Below are positions 30,167-38,193 of a DNA stretch of 64,000 nt, piece by piece. Below the pieces are notes generated by a model, which saw only the letters and a list, made by a program, of their open reading frames with translations, was not told the origin of the DNA and did not search any database. This DNA is from Thioalkalivibrio sp. ALJ3 (lineage in GTDB: Bacteria > Pseudomonadota > Gammaproteobacteria > Ectothiorhodospirales > Ectothiorhodospiraceae): assembly GCF_000377205.1 (NCBI RefSeq), contig NZ_KB897906.1:154272-218271 (forward strand). Direction: 5' to 3'. The position numbers and the translations under genes were made by a program. How positions within the stretch are numbered: position 1 is the first letter of the stretch; every line of letters begins with the position of its first letter.

Positions 30167-30775
30167 ATGAAGAACTGGAAGCTAGCCCCGATCGCCCTTG
30201 GCCTGGCCGCGTTCGTCGGTACCAGCGGATACGCTCTCGGCGACGATGACGCCACCAAGATGACCGACGAAGAACTGCAGGATCAGATCGCGCAGAGTCG
30301 TGCCGCGATAGAGCAGTTCGCCAGCACCCTTCAAAGTGAACTGATGGCGGCGATGGAAGAAGGTGGCCCCATTCAGGCCATCGAGGTGTGCAACGAGCGT
30401 GCGCCCGAGATCGAGCAGAGGATTTCGGCCGAATTCGGCCGGGACATCGGCCGCACCAGCTTGAAAATCCGCAATCCGGAAAACAGCCCGGACGAGTGGG
30501 AACGTATCCAGCTCGAGCACTTTGAGTCGCTGCGTGCCGATGGCACTCCGGCCGACCAACTGGATCCGCGCCACGAGGTCGTTGAGGACGAGGATGGCGC
30601 GCGCTTCCGCTTTATGGCGGCCATTCCTACCGGCGGAGCATGTCTGGCCTGCCATGGCACTGACATCAGTAGCGACGTCAAACACGCGCTCGAGCGTCTG
30701 TATCCCGACGATGAGGCCACCGGCTTCAGCGAGGGTGATGTGCGTGGCGCGTTCACGATCACCCACGAGATGTAG
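30167..30775 (+). CDS. Periplasmic haem-binding DUF3365 (Tll0287-like) protein
   Basis: 202 residues with a signal peptide (MKNWKLAPIALGLAAFVG..., cleaved near residue 24). The DUF3365/Tll0287-like sensor domain follows, with a single c-type haem motif CLACH (in GGACLACHGTDI) close to the C-terminus. Such proteins are haem-binding PAS-like sensors or electron carriers exported to the periplasm. The start is the ATG at 30167 after GGGAGG. The gene has its own terminator; its neighbour is a LOV photoreceptor, so redox and light sensing may share a locus (inference). Confidence 0.85.
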   Translation: MKNWKLAPIALGLAAFVGTSGYALGDDDATKMTDEELQDQIAQSRAAIEQFASTLQSELMAAMEEGGPIQAIEVCNERAPEIEQRISAEFGRDIGRTSLKIRNPENSPDEWERIQLEHFESLRADGTPADQLDPRHEVVEDEDGARFRFMAAIPTGGACLACHGTDISSDVKHALERLYPDDEATGFSEGDVRGAFTITHEM

Positions 30776-30795
30776 GCCTCAAGTCCTTGTGCTTC

Positions 30796-30822
30796 AAAGG
30801 CCGCCTTCGGGCGGCTTTTTTT
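30796..30822 (+). terminator. Rho-independent terminator of the DUF3365 gene
   Basis: Stem GCCGCC-TTCG-GGCGGC (30800-30815), preceded by AAAG and followed by seven T, beginning 20 nt after the stop codon. Confidence 0.9.
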
Positions 30823-30946
30823 GTGTGTTGGCGACATTGCCCGCGTCAGAGCATATTCGTGCTATTTTTAGAACGGCAGAGTACCCGAACCGAGGGTGTC
30901 CCCAGGTCGGGTCTGCCACTTGCCCAGCACACGAATCTGACCAAAT

Positions 30947-31390
30947 ATGACGCGAACGATTGACGCCGAACTCCTGGCCCTTGCCGTAGACGCTTCCAAT
31001 GATGGCGTCGTCATCGCAGAACGCGAAGGCGACGACAACATCCTCATCTACGTGAACCGCGCGTTCGAAGAACTGACCGGCTATCGCTCCGAGGAGATCC
31101 TCTATCGTGACTGTCGTTTCCTTCAGGGGGACGATACCGGCCAGGAAGCGCGCTCGGAGATTCGCACGGCGATGGAGGAAAACCGGCCCTGCCGGGTGAC
31201 ACTGCGCAACTACCGTAAGGACGGCTCGCTGTTTTGGAACGAGCTGTCACTCACGCCGGTGTTCAACGACGAAGATCGGCTGACCTACTACATTGGCATC
31301 CAGAAAGACATCACGGCCCGGGTCGAGGCGGAGCAACGCGCCGAACAAGCGGAACAAAAGCTCAAGCAGACTGAGGCCCGTTCCGCCTGA
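30947..31390 (+). CDS. Short LOV-domain photoreceptor
   Basis: 147 residues, almost only a LOV (flavin-binding PAS) domain. The photoactive cysteine is Cys56 in DCRFLQG; the usual preceding Asn is Asp here. FMN-contacting Asn88 (RNYRKDG), Asn98 (FWNELSL) and Gln119 (GIQKDIT) are all in place, so a blue-light photocycle is expected. After residue 122 comes a charged helix (DITARVEAEQRAEQAEQKL) resembling a dimerising C-terminal helix, and no output domain. Short LOV proteins of this layout are known in Pseudomonas putida. The partner is unknown. No strong Shine-Dalgarno precedes the ATG. Confidence 0.88.
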   Translation: MTRTIDAELLALAVDASNDGVVIAEREGDDNILIYVNRAFEELTGYRSEEILYRDCRFLQGDDTGQEARSEIRTAMEENRPCRVTLRNYRKDGSLFWNELSLTPVFNDEDRLTYYIGIQKDITARVEAEQRAEQAEQKLKQTEARSA

Positions 31391-31425
31391 AGGCTGTCCC
31401 GGGCTGCCTTGCGAAGCCCGCCCCA

Positions 31426-32475
31426 CTACGGCGCGACCGCTTCAGGCGCCTCGCCAATCAGTGCGTCAAGAATGCTGGTCGCATATTCCCCAGGACCGAG
31501 TTCGATTTCCAGGCGCAGGTCGTTGTCCTGCCATTCCCAGCCGAGTGACGCCGGAAGGAGTCGCAGGGCCCGGCGCGCGGGCTTTATGCCCTGCGCCTCC
31601 AGCCCCGACGCCAGGGTTTCGAATCGTCGGGCACTGTGCGCTTCTAGGCTGTGTACCTCGCCCGTCGTCAATCGTTCGCCCCGACCCCACAGCGGGCCCG
31701 TCGGATGGATCACGCCCGTCGCCAGGCGCTGCTCGATGTCGGTCGTGACCTCGGGAACCGCAAACACACTGCCGGATCCCTGGAAGGTTGCAACGTCACC
31801 TGGCCGAAAACTTGCCCAGGTCCCGTCGCTTACACGCTCGGCCAGCACGGCGTTGAATATTGCAGAACGCGCCGAAGACAGCAGCAGACTGCGCTGGTTG
31901 CGTCCTCGGGGCGCCCGTCCACCACCCAGCCACCGCTCAGCCTGCTCCAGGTTGCGGCGGCCGAATCGTTGCTGACCGAAGTAGTTCGGCACCCCTTGTT
32001 CACAGATCCGCCGAAGGACCTGCTCGGCCCCGTCGCGATTACGCGTGACGCCACGCAGCCAGATGACAAAGCGGTTCCCCGCCAGATGGCCGGTGCGCAG
32101 CTTGCGCGAATGCCGCTTCGCACGCAGTACTCGAACTTCGCCCTCGACGCTCCCATTCATGTGTTCTGTCAGGGTTGAAGCCGATTGCCAGTCCGGCTCG
32201 GCGTTGGTCGTACACTGCACGCTGAACCACTGGCGCGTGACGGCCTGTCGGTCCTTGCGCCCGGCATAGCTCACCTGTGCCCGCGGTACCTGGCATGCCC
32301 GCGCCAGAGCCACGGCGACATCCTCGGTGTTGAGCAACCGCTTCTCGACCTCCAGCCAGAGGTGTTCCCCGCTCCCTTCGGGCGCGGTCGCTGGGAGTTC
32401 GAACACGCAAAAATCTTCGGGGGCCTGTTTTACTCGCGCCGAGATCGGGGCTGGCCAGGGATATACCGGTGTCAT
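31426..32475 (-). CDS. truD: tRNA pseudouridine(13) synthase TruD
   Basis: Makes pseudouridine 13 in tRNA-Glu; 349 residues. The catalytic aspartate is in YAGRKDRQAVTRQWFS; GHLAGNRFVIWLRG and VPNYFGQQRFGRR are also typical. The open frame runs far upstream, but MTPVYPWPAPISARVKQ at 32475 is the family N-terminus, overlapping the tsaB stop as ATGA. Confidence 0.94.
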   Translation of the reverse strand: MTPVYPWPAPISARVKQAPEDFCVFELPATAPEGSGEHLWLEVEKRLLNTEDVAVALARACQVPRAQVSYAGRKDRQAVTRQWFSVQCTTNAEPDWQSASTLTEHMNGSVEGEVRVLRAKRHSRKLRTGHLAGNRFVIWLRGVTRNRDGAEQVLRRICEQGVPNYFGQQRFGRRNLEQAERWLGGGRAPRGRNQRSLLLSSARSAIFNAVLAERVSDGTWASFRPGDVATFQGSGSVFAVPEVTTDIEQRLATGVIHPTGPLWGRGERLTTGEVHSLEAHSARRFETLASGLEAQGIKPARRALRLLPASLGWEWQDNDLRLEIELGPGEYATSILDALIGEAPEAVAP

Positions 32476-33173
32476 GCCCCCGACCCTCGAGGCCTGGATG
32501 GTTCCGCAACGTTGTCGCGCAGGTAAACAGGCTGGGCGTGTTCGGGCGCTATGGCCTCGCCGCGCTCCCACGCATCCACGGCCAGCATGGCGACCTCGCG
32601 CGCGCGTGGCAACGCATCCGGGTATACCCGTCCCGGGCTTAGCCCACTTCGCTCGAGTAGCTCGGGATAGGCCAAAAATCCGGAGCCAATGCCCTGCTGC
32701 GGCGAGCCTCTCCATGCGGGCAGCACTTGGCTTGGCGCCGATACCTGCTCCTGGGCCGACTGCGCGCGCCCGCCGACGATGGCATTCAGGCTCCAGTACA
32801 CCTCGCCCATACGTGCATCGATGGCCGCGAGTCCTTCCTCCGGAGATGTCTCGGGCTCTTCGCGTACGAGCTGCTGCGCCAGCGCCTGCAGGGTCGAGAT
32901 CGGCAAGACAGGGCGATCGAGAGCAAAGGCCATTCCCTGTGCGGCCCCCAGCCCCAGGCGCACGCCAGTGAACGCCCCGGGTCCACGCCCCACGGCGACG
33001 GCATCCAGCGAAGTTCGAGCGATATCCGCTCGCGCGAGGAGTTCCTCCACCTGACGAAGAATCAGCTCGCCATGTTTGCGTGGGGCTTGCGCCTCGACCG
33101 AGTCCAGGACTCCATCCACCCACAGCGCGGCGGAGCACATTTCGGTACAGGTCTCGATGGCGATCAATCGCAT
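32472..33173 (-). CDS. tsaB: TsaB, t6A synthesis complex subunit
   Basis: Non-catalytic ASKHA-fold partner of TsaD in making N6-threonylcarbamoyladenosine on ANN-decoding tRNAs; 233 residues. N-terminal IAIETCTEMCSAAL and the segment VGRGPGAFTGVRLGLGAAQG are diagnostic. The start overlaps yoaA by 10 nt and the stop overlaps truD, so yoaA-tsaB-truD are translationally linked. yoaA-tsaB adjacency is also seen in E. coli. Confidence 0.95.
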   Translation of the reverse strand: MRLIAIETCTEMCSAALWVDGVLDSVEAQAPRKHGELILRQVEELLARADIARTSLDAVAVGRGPGAFTGVRLGLGAAQGMAFALDRPVLPISTLQALAQQLVREEPETSPEEGLAAIDARMGEVYWSLNAIVGGRAQSAQEQVSAPSQVLPAWRGSPQQGIGSGFLAYPELLERSGLSPGRVYPDALPRAREVAMLAVDAWERGEAIAPEHAQPVYLRDNVAEPSRPRGSGA

Positions 33174-35158
33174 CCGATACGCTCCCGGGCCGTCGCGAGA
33201 AACTGCAAGGCTGCTACCGGATCACGTGTACGATGGAAAGGTGGCAGGCTGGCGAGGAACCGACGTCCATACGCCTTTCCGGTCAGGCGCGGGTCGCAGA
33301 TGGCGAGAATCCCGGAATCATCGGCATCGCGAATCAGGCGCCCGGCTCCCTGTTTTAACGCCAGCACCGCCTGCGGCAGGCTGAATTCCATGAATGGCGA
33401 GCGGCCTTCGGCCTCCAGAGCCTGAGCCCGGGCCTGCAAGACGGGATCGTTCGGCGCCGCGAATGGCAGTCGGTCAATAATCACGACCGTCAGGGCCTCT
33501 CCCCGGATGTCCACGCCCTCCCAGAAGCTGTGGGCGCCCAGCAGCCAGGCGGTCCCACTCTCGCGAAACTTCGCCAGCAGGTCGGCCCGAGGCTGTTCGC
33601 CTTGCACCAGCAGTTCGCGGTCGGGCAATTCGGCGCGCAACAGGGTCGCCGCTTCCTGCAAGGCTCGGTGGCTGGTGAACAGAAAGAACCCGCCACCGGG
33701 GTTATCCCGCAGCAACGGCCAGGCCCAGGCGACGCAGGCGCGGGTATAGTCCGGGCTGTTCGGGTTGGGCAGTGGCGGGTGCGGATGTACCAGGCACGCC
33801 TGCCGGGCGAAGTCGAACGGGCTTTCCAGCCGCTCCTGGGCGACATCCACCGGCAGGCCCAGACGCCGCGCCGCATGGGTGAAGTCTTCTCCAACGGCCA
33901 GCGTGGCCGAGGTAAACACCCATGCCGCGGGACGCGCAGCACGACGCTGAGCAAGCGGCCGTGCCGCATCCAGCGGGGTCCTGTGCAGGATGACGCTCTG
34001 TGCGAATCGCTCGACCCAGGCGACGGTATCCGCTGTGTCGTTGCGCCAGGCCTGCAGGCGTTCCCTCATCAGCAGTACACGCCCCTGCACCTGTTCGAGC
34101 CCGGGGCCTCGTTCGGTGGCCGGCGCCAGTGCATCGCCAAGCGCGCACAGGGCCCCTTCAAGTTCCTTGATCAGGGGATCCATCCGGCCCTGATCGTTCA
34201 CGGCTTCCCAAGCCGCACGCGATTCCATGCCCTGCGTTCTCTCGAGCAGCTTTTTCACCACGGTTTCGAGTTCGACTGCGGCCTCGCGAATCGCCACCAT
34301 GTCGGAGGCCGCCTGCTCCTGTTCCCGCCGTACATCACGCGCCAGATCGCGCAATGCACGGCTTCCTACCGCAACGCCAAAAAATGCACCTGCAATTTCT
34401 GGGAGTTGGTGAGCTTCGTCCACGATCACGGCGTCCACTTCGGGCAGGAGTTCACCAAAGCCCTCTTCCTTCAGCGCCATGTCGGCCAGCAGGAGGTGGT
34501 GATTGACCACCACGACATCCGCATCCTGGGCGCGCTTGCGCGCCTGCACTACGAAGCAGTCGTTGTACTGTGGACATTCGCTGCCCAGGCAGTTGTCGAC
34601 CGTCGAGGTCACCTGGGGCCACAGTGGCGAGTCTTCGGCGAGGATCCCGGCCTGCCCCAGATCGCCCGTCGGATGGGTCCGCGCGAATTGGCGCAGCGCT
34701 TCGATCACGGGCATTCGTTCGCGCTGGGCACTGCGCCGCGTCTGCCCGCTGGCGTCGGCGGCAGCGAGCTCCAGACGGTAGTGGCACAGGTAGTTGGCGC
34801 GGCCCTTCAACAGCGCGGTGCGCGGCCGATAGCCCAATGCCGAGCAGACGGTCGGCAGATCACGCTCGTAGAGCTGGTCCTGCAAGGTCTTGGTGCCCGT
34901 CGAAACCAGTGCCTTGCGTCGCGCCTGCAGGACCGGCACAAGATAGGCAAAGGTCTTCCCGACCCCGGTGGCCGCCTCGACCAGTAATGCCGTTGGTGCC
35001 TGCCCCAGGGCCGATTCCACCGCTGCCGCCATGCGCTGCTGCGGCTCACGCGGGCGGAACCCCTGCAGCGCCTGCGCGAGGTCCCCCCCGGGGCTTAGCG
35101 CGCGCACCGCCGGCGACTCGGACGTGGCCGACACAGCTGATTCGACGAACTCAGACAA
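33164..35158 (-). CDS. yoaA: XPD-type Fe-S DNA helicase YoaA
   Basis: ATP-dependent helicase of the DinG/XPD family; 664 residues. Walker A EAATGVGKTFAY lies near residue 60 and the DEAH box VDEAHQLPE near 245. Four cysteines between the two (one in NYLCHYRL near 124 and three in CLGSECPQYNDC near 187-198) form the expected Fe-S cluster site. Motif VI-like GAGRLIRDADDSG is present near the C-terminus. YoaA works with HolC in replication repair in E. coli. It overlaps both the TPR lipoprotein gene upstream (8 nt) and tsaB downstream. Confidence 0.93.
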   Translation of the reverse strand: MSEFVESAVSATSESPAVRALSPGGDLAQALQGFRPREPQQRMAAAVESALGQAPTALLVEAATGVGKTFAYLVPVLQARRKALVSTGTKTLQDQLYERDLPTVCSALGYRPRTALLKGRANYLCHYRLELAAADASGQTRRSAQRERMPVIEALRQFARTHPTGDLGQAGILAEDSPLWPQVTSTVDNCLGSECPQYNDCFVVQARKRAQDADVVVVNHHLLLADMALKEEGFGELLPEVDAVIVDEAHQLPEIAGAFFGVAVGSRALRDLARDVRREQEQAASDMVAIREAAVELETVVKKLLERTQGMESRAAWEAVNDQGRMDPLIKELEGALCALGDALAPATERGPGLEQVQGRVLLMRERLQAWRNDTADTVAWVERFAQSVILHRTPLDAARPLAQRRAARPAAWVFTSATLAVGEDFTHAARRLGLPVDVAQERLESPFDFARQACLVHPHPPLPNPNSPDYTRACVAWAWPLLRDNPGGGFFLFTSHRALQEAATLLRAELPDRELLVQGEQPRADLLAKFRESGTAWLLGAHSFWEGVDIRGEALTVVIIDRLPFAAPNDPVLQARAQALEAEGRSPFMEFSLPQAVLALKQGAGRLIRDADDSGILAICDPRLTGKAYGRRFLASLPPFHRTRDPVAALQFLATARERIGCD

Positions 35159-35699
35159 CGCCGGTTTCCAGCCTCTGGATGGCGTCCTGGGCCTCCCGCG
35201 CGCCTTCTTTGTCGCCCATCGCCTCGCGCGCGGCCCTGATCACACGCCAGTTCTCCAGCGCGAGGGTGCGGTCCCGCTCCCCGTCGAGTTGCAGCGAACG
35301 TCCGGCCAGGCGATCCGCCTGAGGATAGTTGCCCTGCTCCAGCCGGATGCGGGCCATTTGATGCCAAAGCGATGCATCCCGTGGAGCGATCCGCAGGGCG
35401 CGTTCGAGCTGCTGAGCCGCACGCTCGAGGTTACCCTCGCTGCGTGAGCCCTCTGCCTGCTCGGCTAGTGCCAGGGCGGCCGACGGTGTGGTCTCCGGCT
35501 CCGGCACGGGCTCGCGATCGCGGGCCTCCTCGTGCGGAATGGGTTCCGGCTCCGGGGCCTCGGCCGCTGGCGGTTCCTCTGGGGCGGGTGCTCGTGTTTC
35601 CGGTACCGCACAGGCAGCCAGGAACACGACGGTCAGTAACGCACCGATCGGTTGTGGACGAATCCGCAGGCGAACGTGAATGGGGGAAGTTGGAATCAT
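35151..35699 (-). CDS. TPR lipoprotein beside PBP1B (LpoP-like)
   Basis: 182 residues. A signal peptide ends in a lipobox FLAACA (Cys30). A Pro/Glu-rich linker (about 35-75) leads to two or three TPR helices (ALALAEQAEGSRSEGNLERA, LRIAPRDASLWHQMARIRLE). The gene starts at the last base of mrcB. In Pseudomonas aeruginosa LpoP is a TPR outer-membrane lipoprotein activating PBP1b and is cotranscribed with ponB; this gene has the same architecture and position. The activator role is inferred; sequence identity to LpoP was not tested. Confidence 0.75.
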   Translation of the reverse strand: MIPTSPIHVRLRIRPQPIGALLTVVFLAACAVPETRAPAPEEPPAAEAPEPEPIPHEEARDREPVPEPETTPSAALALAEQAEGSRSEGNLERAAQQLERALRIAPRDASLWHQMARIRLEQGNYPQADRLAGRSLQLDGERDRTLALENWRVIRAAREAMGDKEGAREAQDAIQRLETGVV

Positions 35700-38041
35700 T
35701 AGCGGAAGAGTCTCTCGAAGAAGCCCCGTTCATCCGGGGTTCGGCCCGTATCGCAGTCGGCACGGTTCTCGGGCATGGAATTCTGCCAGAACGGAAGCGA
35801 TTTCACCGCCTCGCAGGCATGATCTTCCCGTTCCACACGACCGCCGGATTTCAGATCGATCTCCTGGTAGGCAATCTCGGGGTGACGATCAAGTCGCAGC
35901 GAACGGGCGCCAAGACCCGCCATCACATCGGCCCATATGGGCGCCGCGGCCGCCCCTCCGGTCAGGCCCGTCGCTTCGTTGTCATCCATCCCCAGCCAGA
36001 TCACCGTGACGTAACGGTCGTCGAAACCGGCGAACCAGCTATCCCGAAAGTTGTTCGTGGTGCCTGTCTTGCCCGCTACAACCCGCCCCGGGAGGCGCTG
36101 GCTGATCTGGCGCCCGGTGCCCTCGGTGGTGACATCATGCAGGGCATGCGTCAGAAGGCTCACGGCGCCGTCCGGTACGGCGCCACGCAGCTCCAGACCG
36201 TAGTGGGACAAGACCTCGTCCTCCAGGTCGAGGACGTCCCGAATCGCCCGGGTGCCGGTCGCATAGCCGCCGTTGGCCAGAGCCTGGTATAACCCGGCCA
36301 CCTCCAGCGGCGACAACTCAATCGCGCCGAGGGCCAGCGACGGCAGCGGCGCCGGGGTGCGCTGCAAGCCAAGCGTCTGTAGCACGTCGATCAGCTGCGA
36401 AATGCCGATCTCCTGGGCCAGCCGCACCGTGGCGACGTTGTAGGACTGTACGAGCGCCTCCCAGGCCGTCACGTCGCCACGGTGCTCGCGGTCGAAATTG
36501 CGCGGCGTCCAGGGCTCACCATGCGGCAGCTGGATGGTCATCGGGCTGTCATCGAGCAGGCTCGCAAGCGTATAGCGCCCCGGTTGCGTCAGCGCAGCCA
36601 GATAGACGAAAGGCTTCAACACCGATCCGACCTGCCGCTGCGCCTCGACCGCCCGGTTATAGCCGGGAAACTGCGGATTGCGATCCCCCACTACCGCGAG
36701 CACCTCTCCCGCCTGCGGGTCGGTGACGACGGCTGCAGCCTGCAGCCGCTCCAGATTGGATCCGCGTTGCTCGATCACGCGATCGACGCCCGACTTCAGT
36801 CGGTCCTCCAGGGTGAGCTGCACGACCGGATCCATCGTGGTGAAGATTCTGAGCCCCTCGCTGCGCAGGTCTTCGTCGGCGTAGTCGGCGCGCAGCTCGC
36901 GGCGCACCATGTCGAGAAACGCCGGGAAACGGCTGCGTCCCTGCGGCACCACGGGGGAGACATCCAGTTCGGTATCGAGAGCGGCCTCGATCTGCTCGGC
37001 ATCGGCCAGGCCGGTTTCCAGCATGGCGCGCAGTACCTGGTCGCGACGTGCCTTGGCACGCTGGGGATGCCGCCGTGGATCGTAGTAACTCGCGCCGCGC
37101 GCAAGCCCCACCAACAGGGCGAGCTGGTCCAGCCGCAGTTCGTTCAGCGGGCGCTGGTAGTAAAACTGGGAACCCTGACCGAATCCGTGGATCGCCCGTT
37201 CGCCCGCCTGGCCGAGATACACCTCGTTGAGGTAGGCCTCGAGTATTTCGCGCTTGGAATAGCGTCGCTCCAGCAACAGGGCCATGATCGCTTCGTTGGC
37301 TTTGCGTGCGAGGGTCTGATCGCGTGTCAGATAAAAATTCTTGACCAGTTGCTGTGTCAGGGTGCTGCCGCCCTGGACCGTCCGACCCGCACGCAGGTTG
37401 GCCATGGCGGCACGGGCAATACCCGCCGGGTCCACCCCGCGGTGCGACATGAAGCGACGATCCTCGATCGCCAGCAGCGCACCAATCAGTTCGCGCGGCA
37501 CCTCGTCGATGGATACCAGGATGCGATCTTCTCCATGGGTCGGGTATATGCTCCCGACCAACAGGGGTTCGACCCGCATCAGGTCCACGCGACCGCCGTT
37601 TTCCTGCTCGCGCACGGATTGTACGCGTCCGTCGGCAAAATCCACCCGCACCGAGTGGGCAGGTTCTGGCCCGTCACCGAAGGTAAATGGCCGCGTGGTG
37701 AATGACACCCGGCTGCCATCCACGCGATACTCGCCCGGACCACTGCCCTGCTCACTGCTGCGATAGTTCAAGGCTTCGAGTTCCGTCTCGAGTGCCTGTG
37801 GCGTGAGCACCCGCCCTTCGTACAGTTCCAGCGGCCGCGCATAGACGCGTGCCGGCAGGGCCCAGCGCTGTCCCTCGAAGCGCTCGCGAATCTCCTGGTC
37901 CAGCGACACCACATAGATCGCGCCAACGCCCATGCCGGCCAGTAACAGCCCCGCGAACAGCCACACCCCCGCGCCAAGAAAGCGACGCAGGCCTCGGGAT
38001 GCAGAACCTCGGCGGGAACGAGCGGTGCGTTTTCGGGCCAT
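35699..38041 (-). CDS. mrcB: Penicillin-binding protein 1B
   Basis: Bifunctional peptidoglycan glycosyltransferase and transpeptidase; 780 residues. A cytoplasmic basic tail and one membrane helix (about 20-48) are followed by a UB2H-like region. The GT51 domain shows EDRRFMSHRG near 192 and GGSTLTQQLVKNFYLT near 222. The transpeptidase has SVLK near 475, SYN near 532 and KTGTT near 656. It is followed with a 1-nt overlap by a TPR lipoprotein that may be its activator. Confidence 0.95.
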   Translation of the reverse strand: MARKRTARSRRGSASRGLRRFLGAGVWLFAGLLLAGMGVGAIYVVSLDQEIRERFEGQRWALPARVYARPLELYEGRVLTPQALETELEALNYRSSEQGSGPGEYRVDGSRVSFTTRPFTFGDGPEPAHSVRVDFADGRVQSVREQENGGRVDLMRVEPLLVGSIYPTHGEDRILVSIDEVPRELIGALLAIEDRRFMSHRGVDPAGIARAAMANLRAGRTVQGGSTLTQQLVKNFYLTRDQTLARKANEAIMALLLERRYSKREILEAYLNEVYLGQAGERAIHGFGQGSQFYYQRPLNELRLDQLALLVGLARGASYYDPRRHPQRAKARRDQVLRAMLETGLADAEQIEAALDTELDVSPVVPQGRSRFPAFLDMVRRELRADYADEDLRSEGLRIFTTMDPVVQLTLEDRLKSGVDRVIEQRGSNLERLQAAAVVTDPQAGEVLAVVGDRNPQFPGYNRAVEAQRQVGSVLKPFVYLAALTQPGRYTLASLLDDSPMTIQLPHGEPWTPRNFDREHRGDVTAWEALVQSYNVATVRLAQEIGISQLIDVLQTLGLQRTPAPLPSLALGAIELSPLEVAGLYQALANGGYATGTRAIRDVLDLEDEVLSHYGLELRGAVPDGAVSLLTHALHDVTTEGTGRQISQRLPGRVVAGKTGTTNNFRDSWFAGFDDRYVTVIWLGMDDNEATGLTGGAAAAPIWADVMAGLGARSLRLDRHPEIAYQEIDLKSGGRVEREDHACEAVKSLPFWQNSMPENRADCDTGRTPDERGFFERLFR

Positions 38042-38193
38042 GGGGGCGTGTGAAGACCACGGAAAGGAATGGGAACCACCCCAATGTTAACCTGACCGGG
38101 AGGAACGGGCATGCCGCGATGCAGCGTTTCCGGGAACGAATCGGCACAAAAGCCGTCCACCCGATCGCGAGCCGGCAATCCGATGGAGACGTG

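Noticed and set aside
36482-37705. 407-codon frame antisense to mrcB (and similar long antisense frames at 746-1924, 2288-3826 and 17138-18598)
   Set aside because: All lie opposite well-recognised genes in the frame that high third-position GC keeps open, and none has its own ribosome site with sensible composition.
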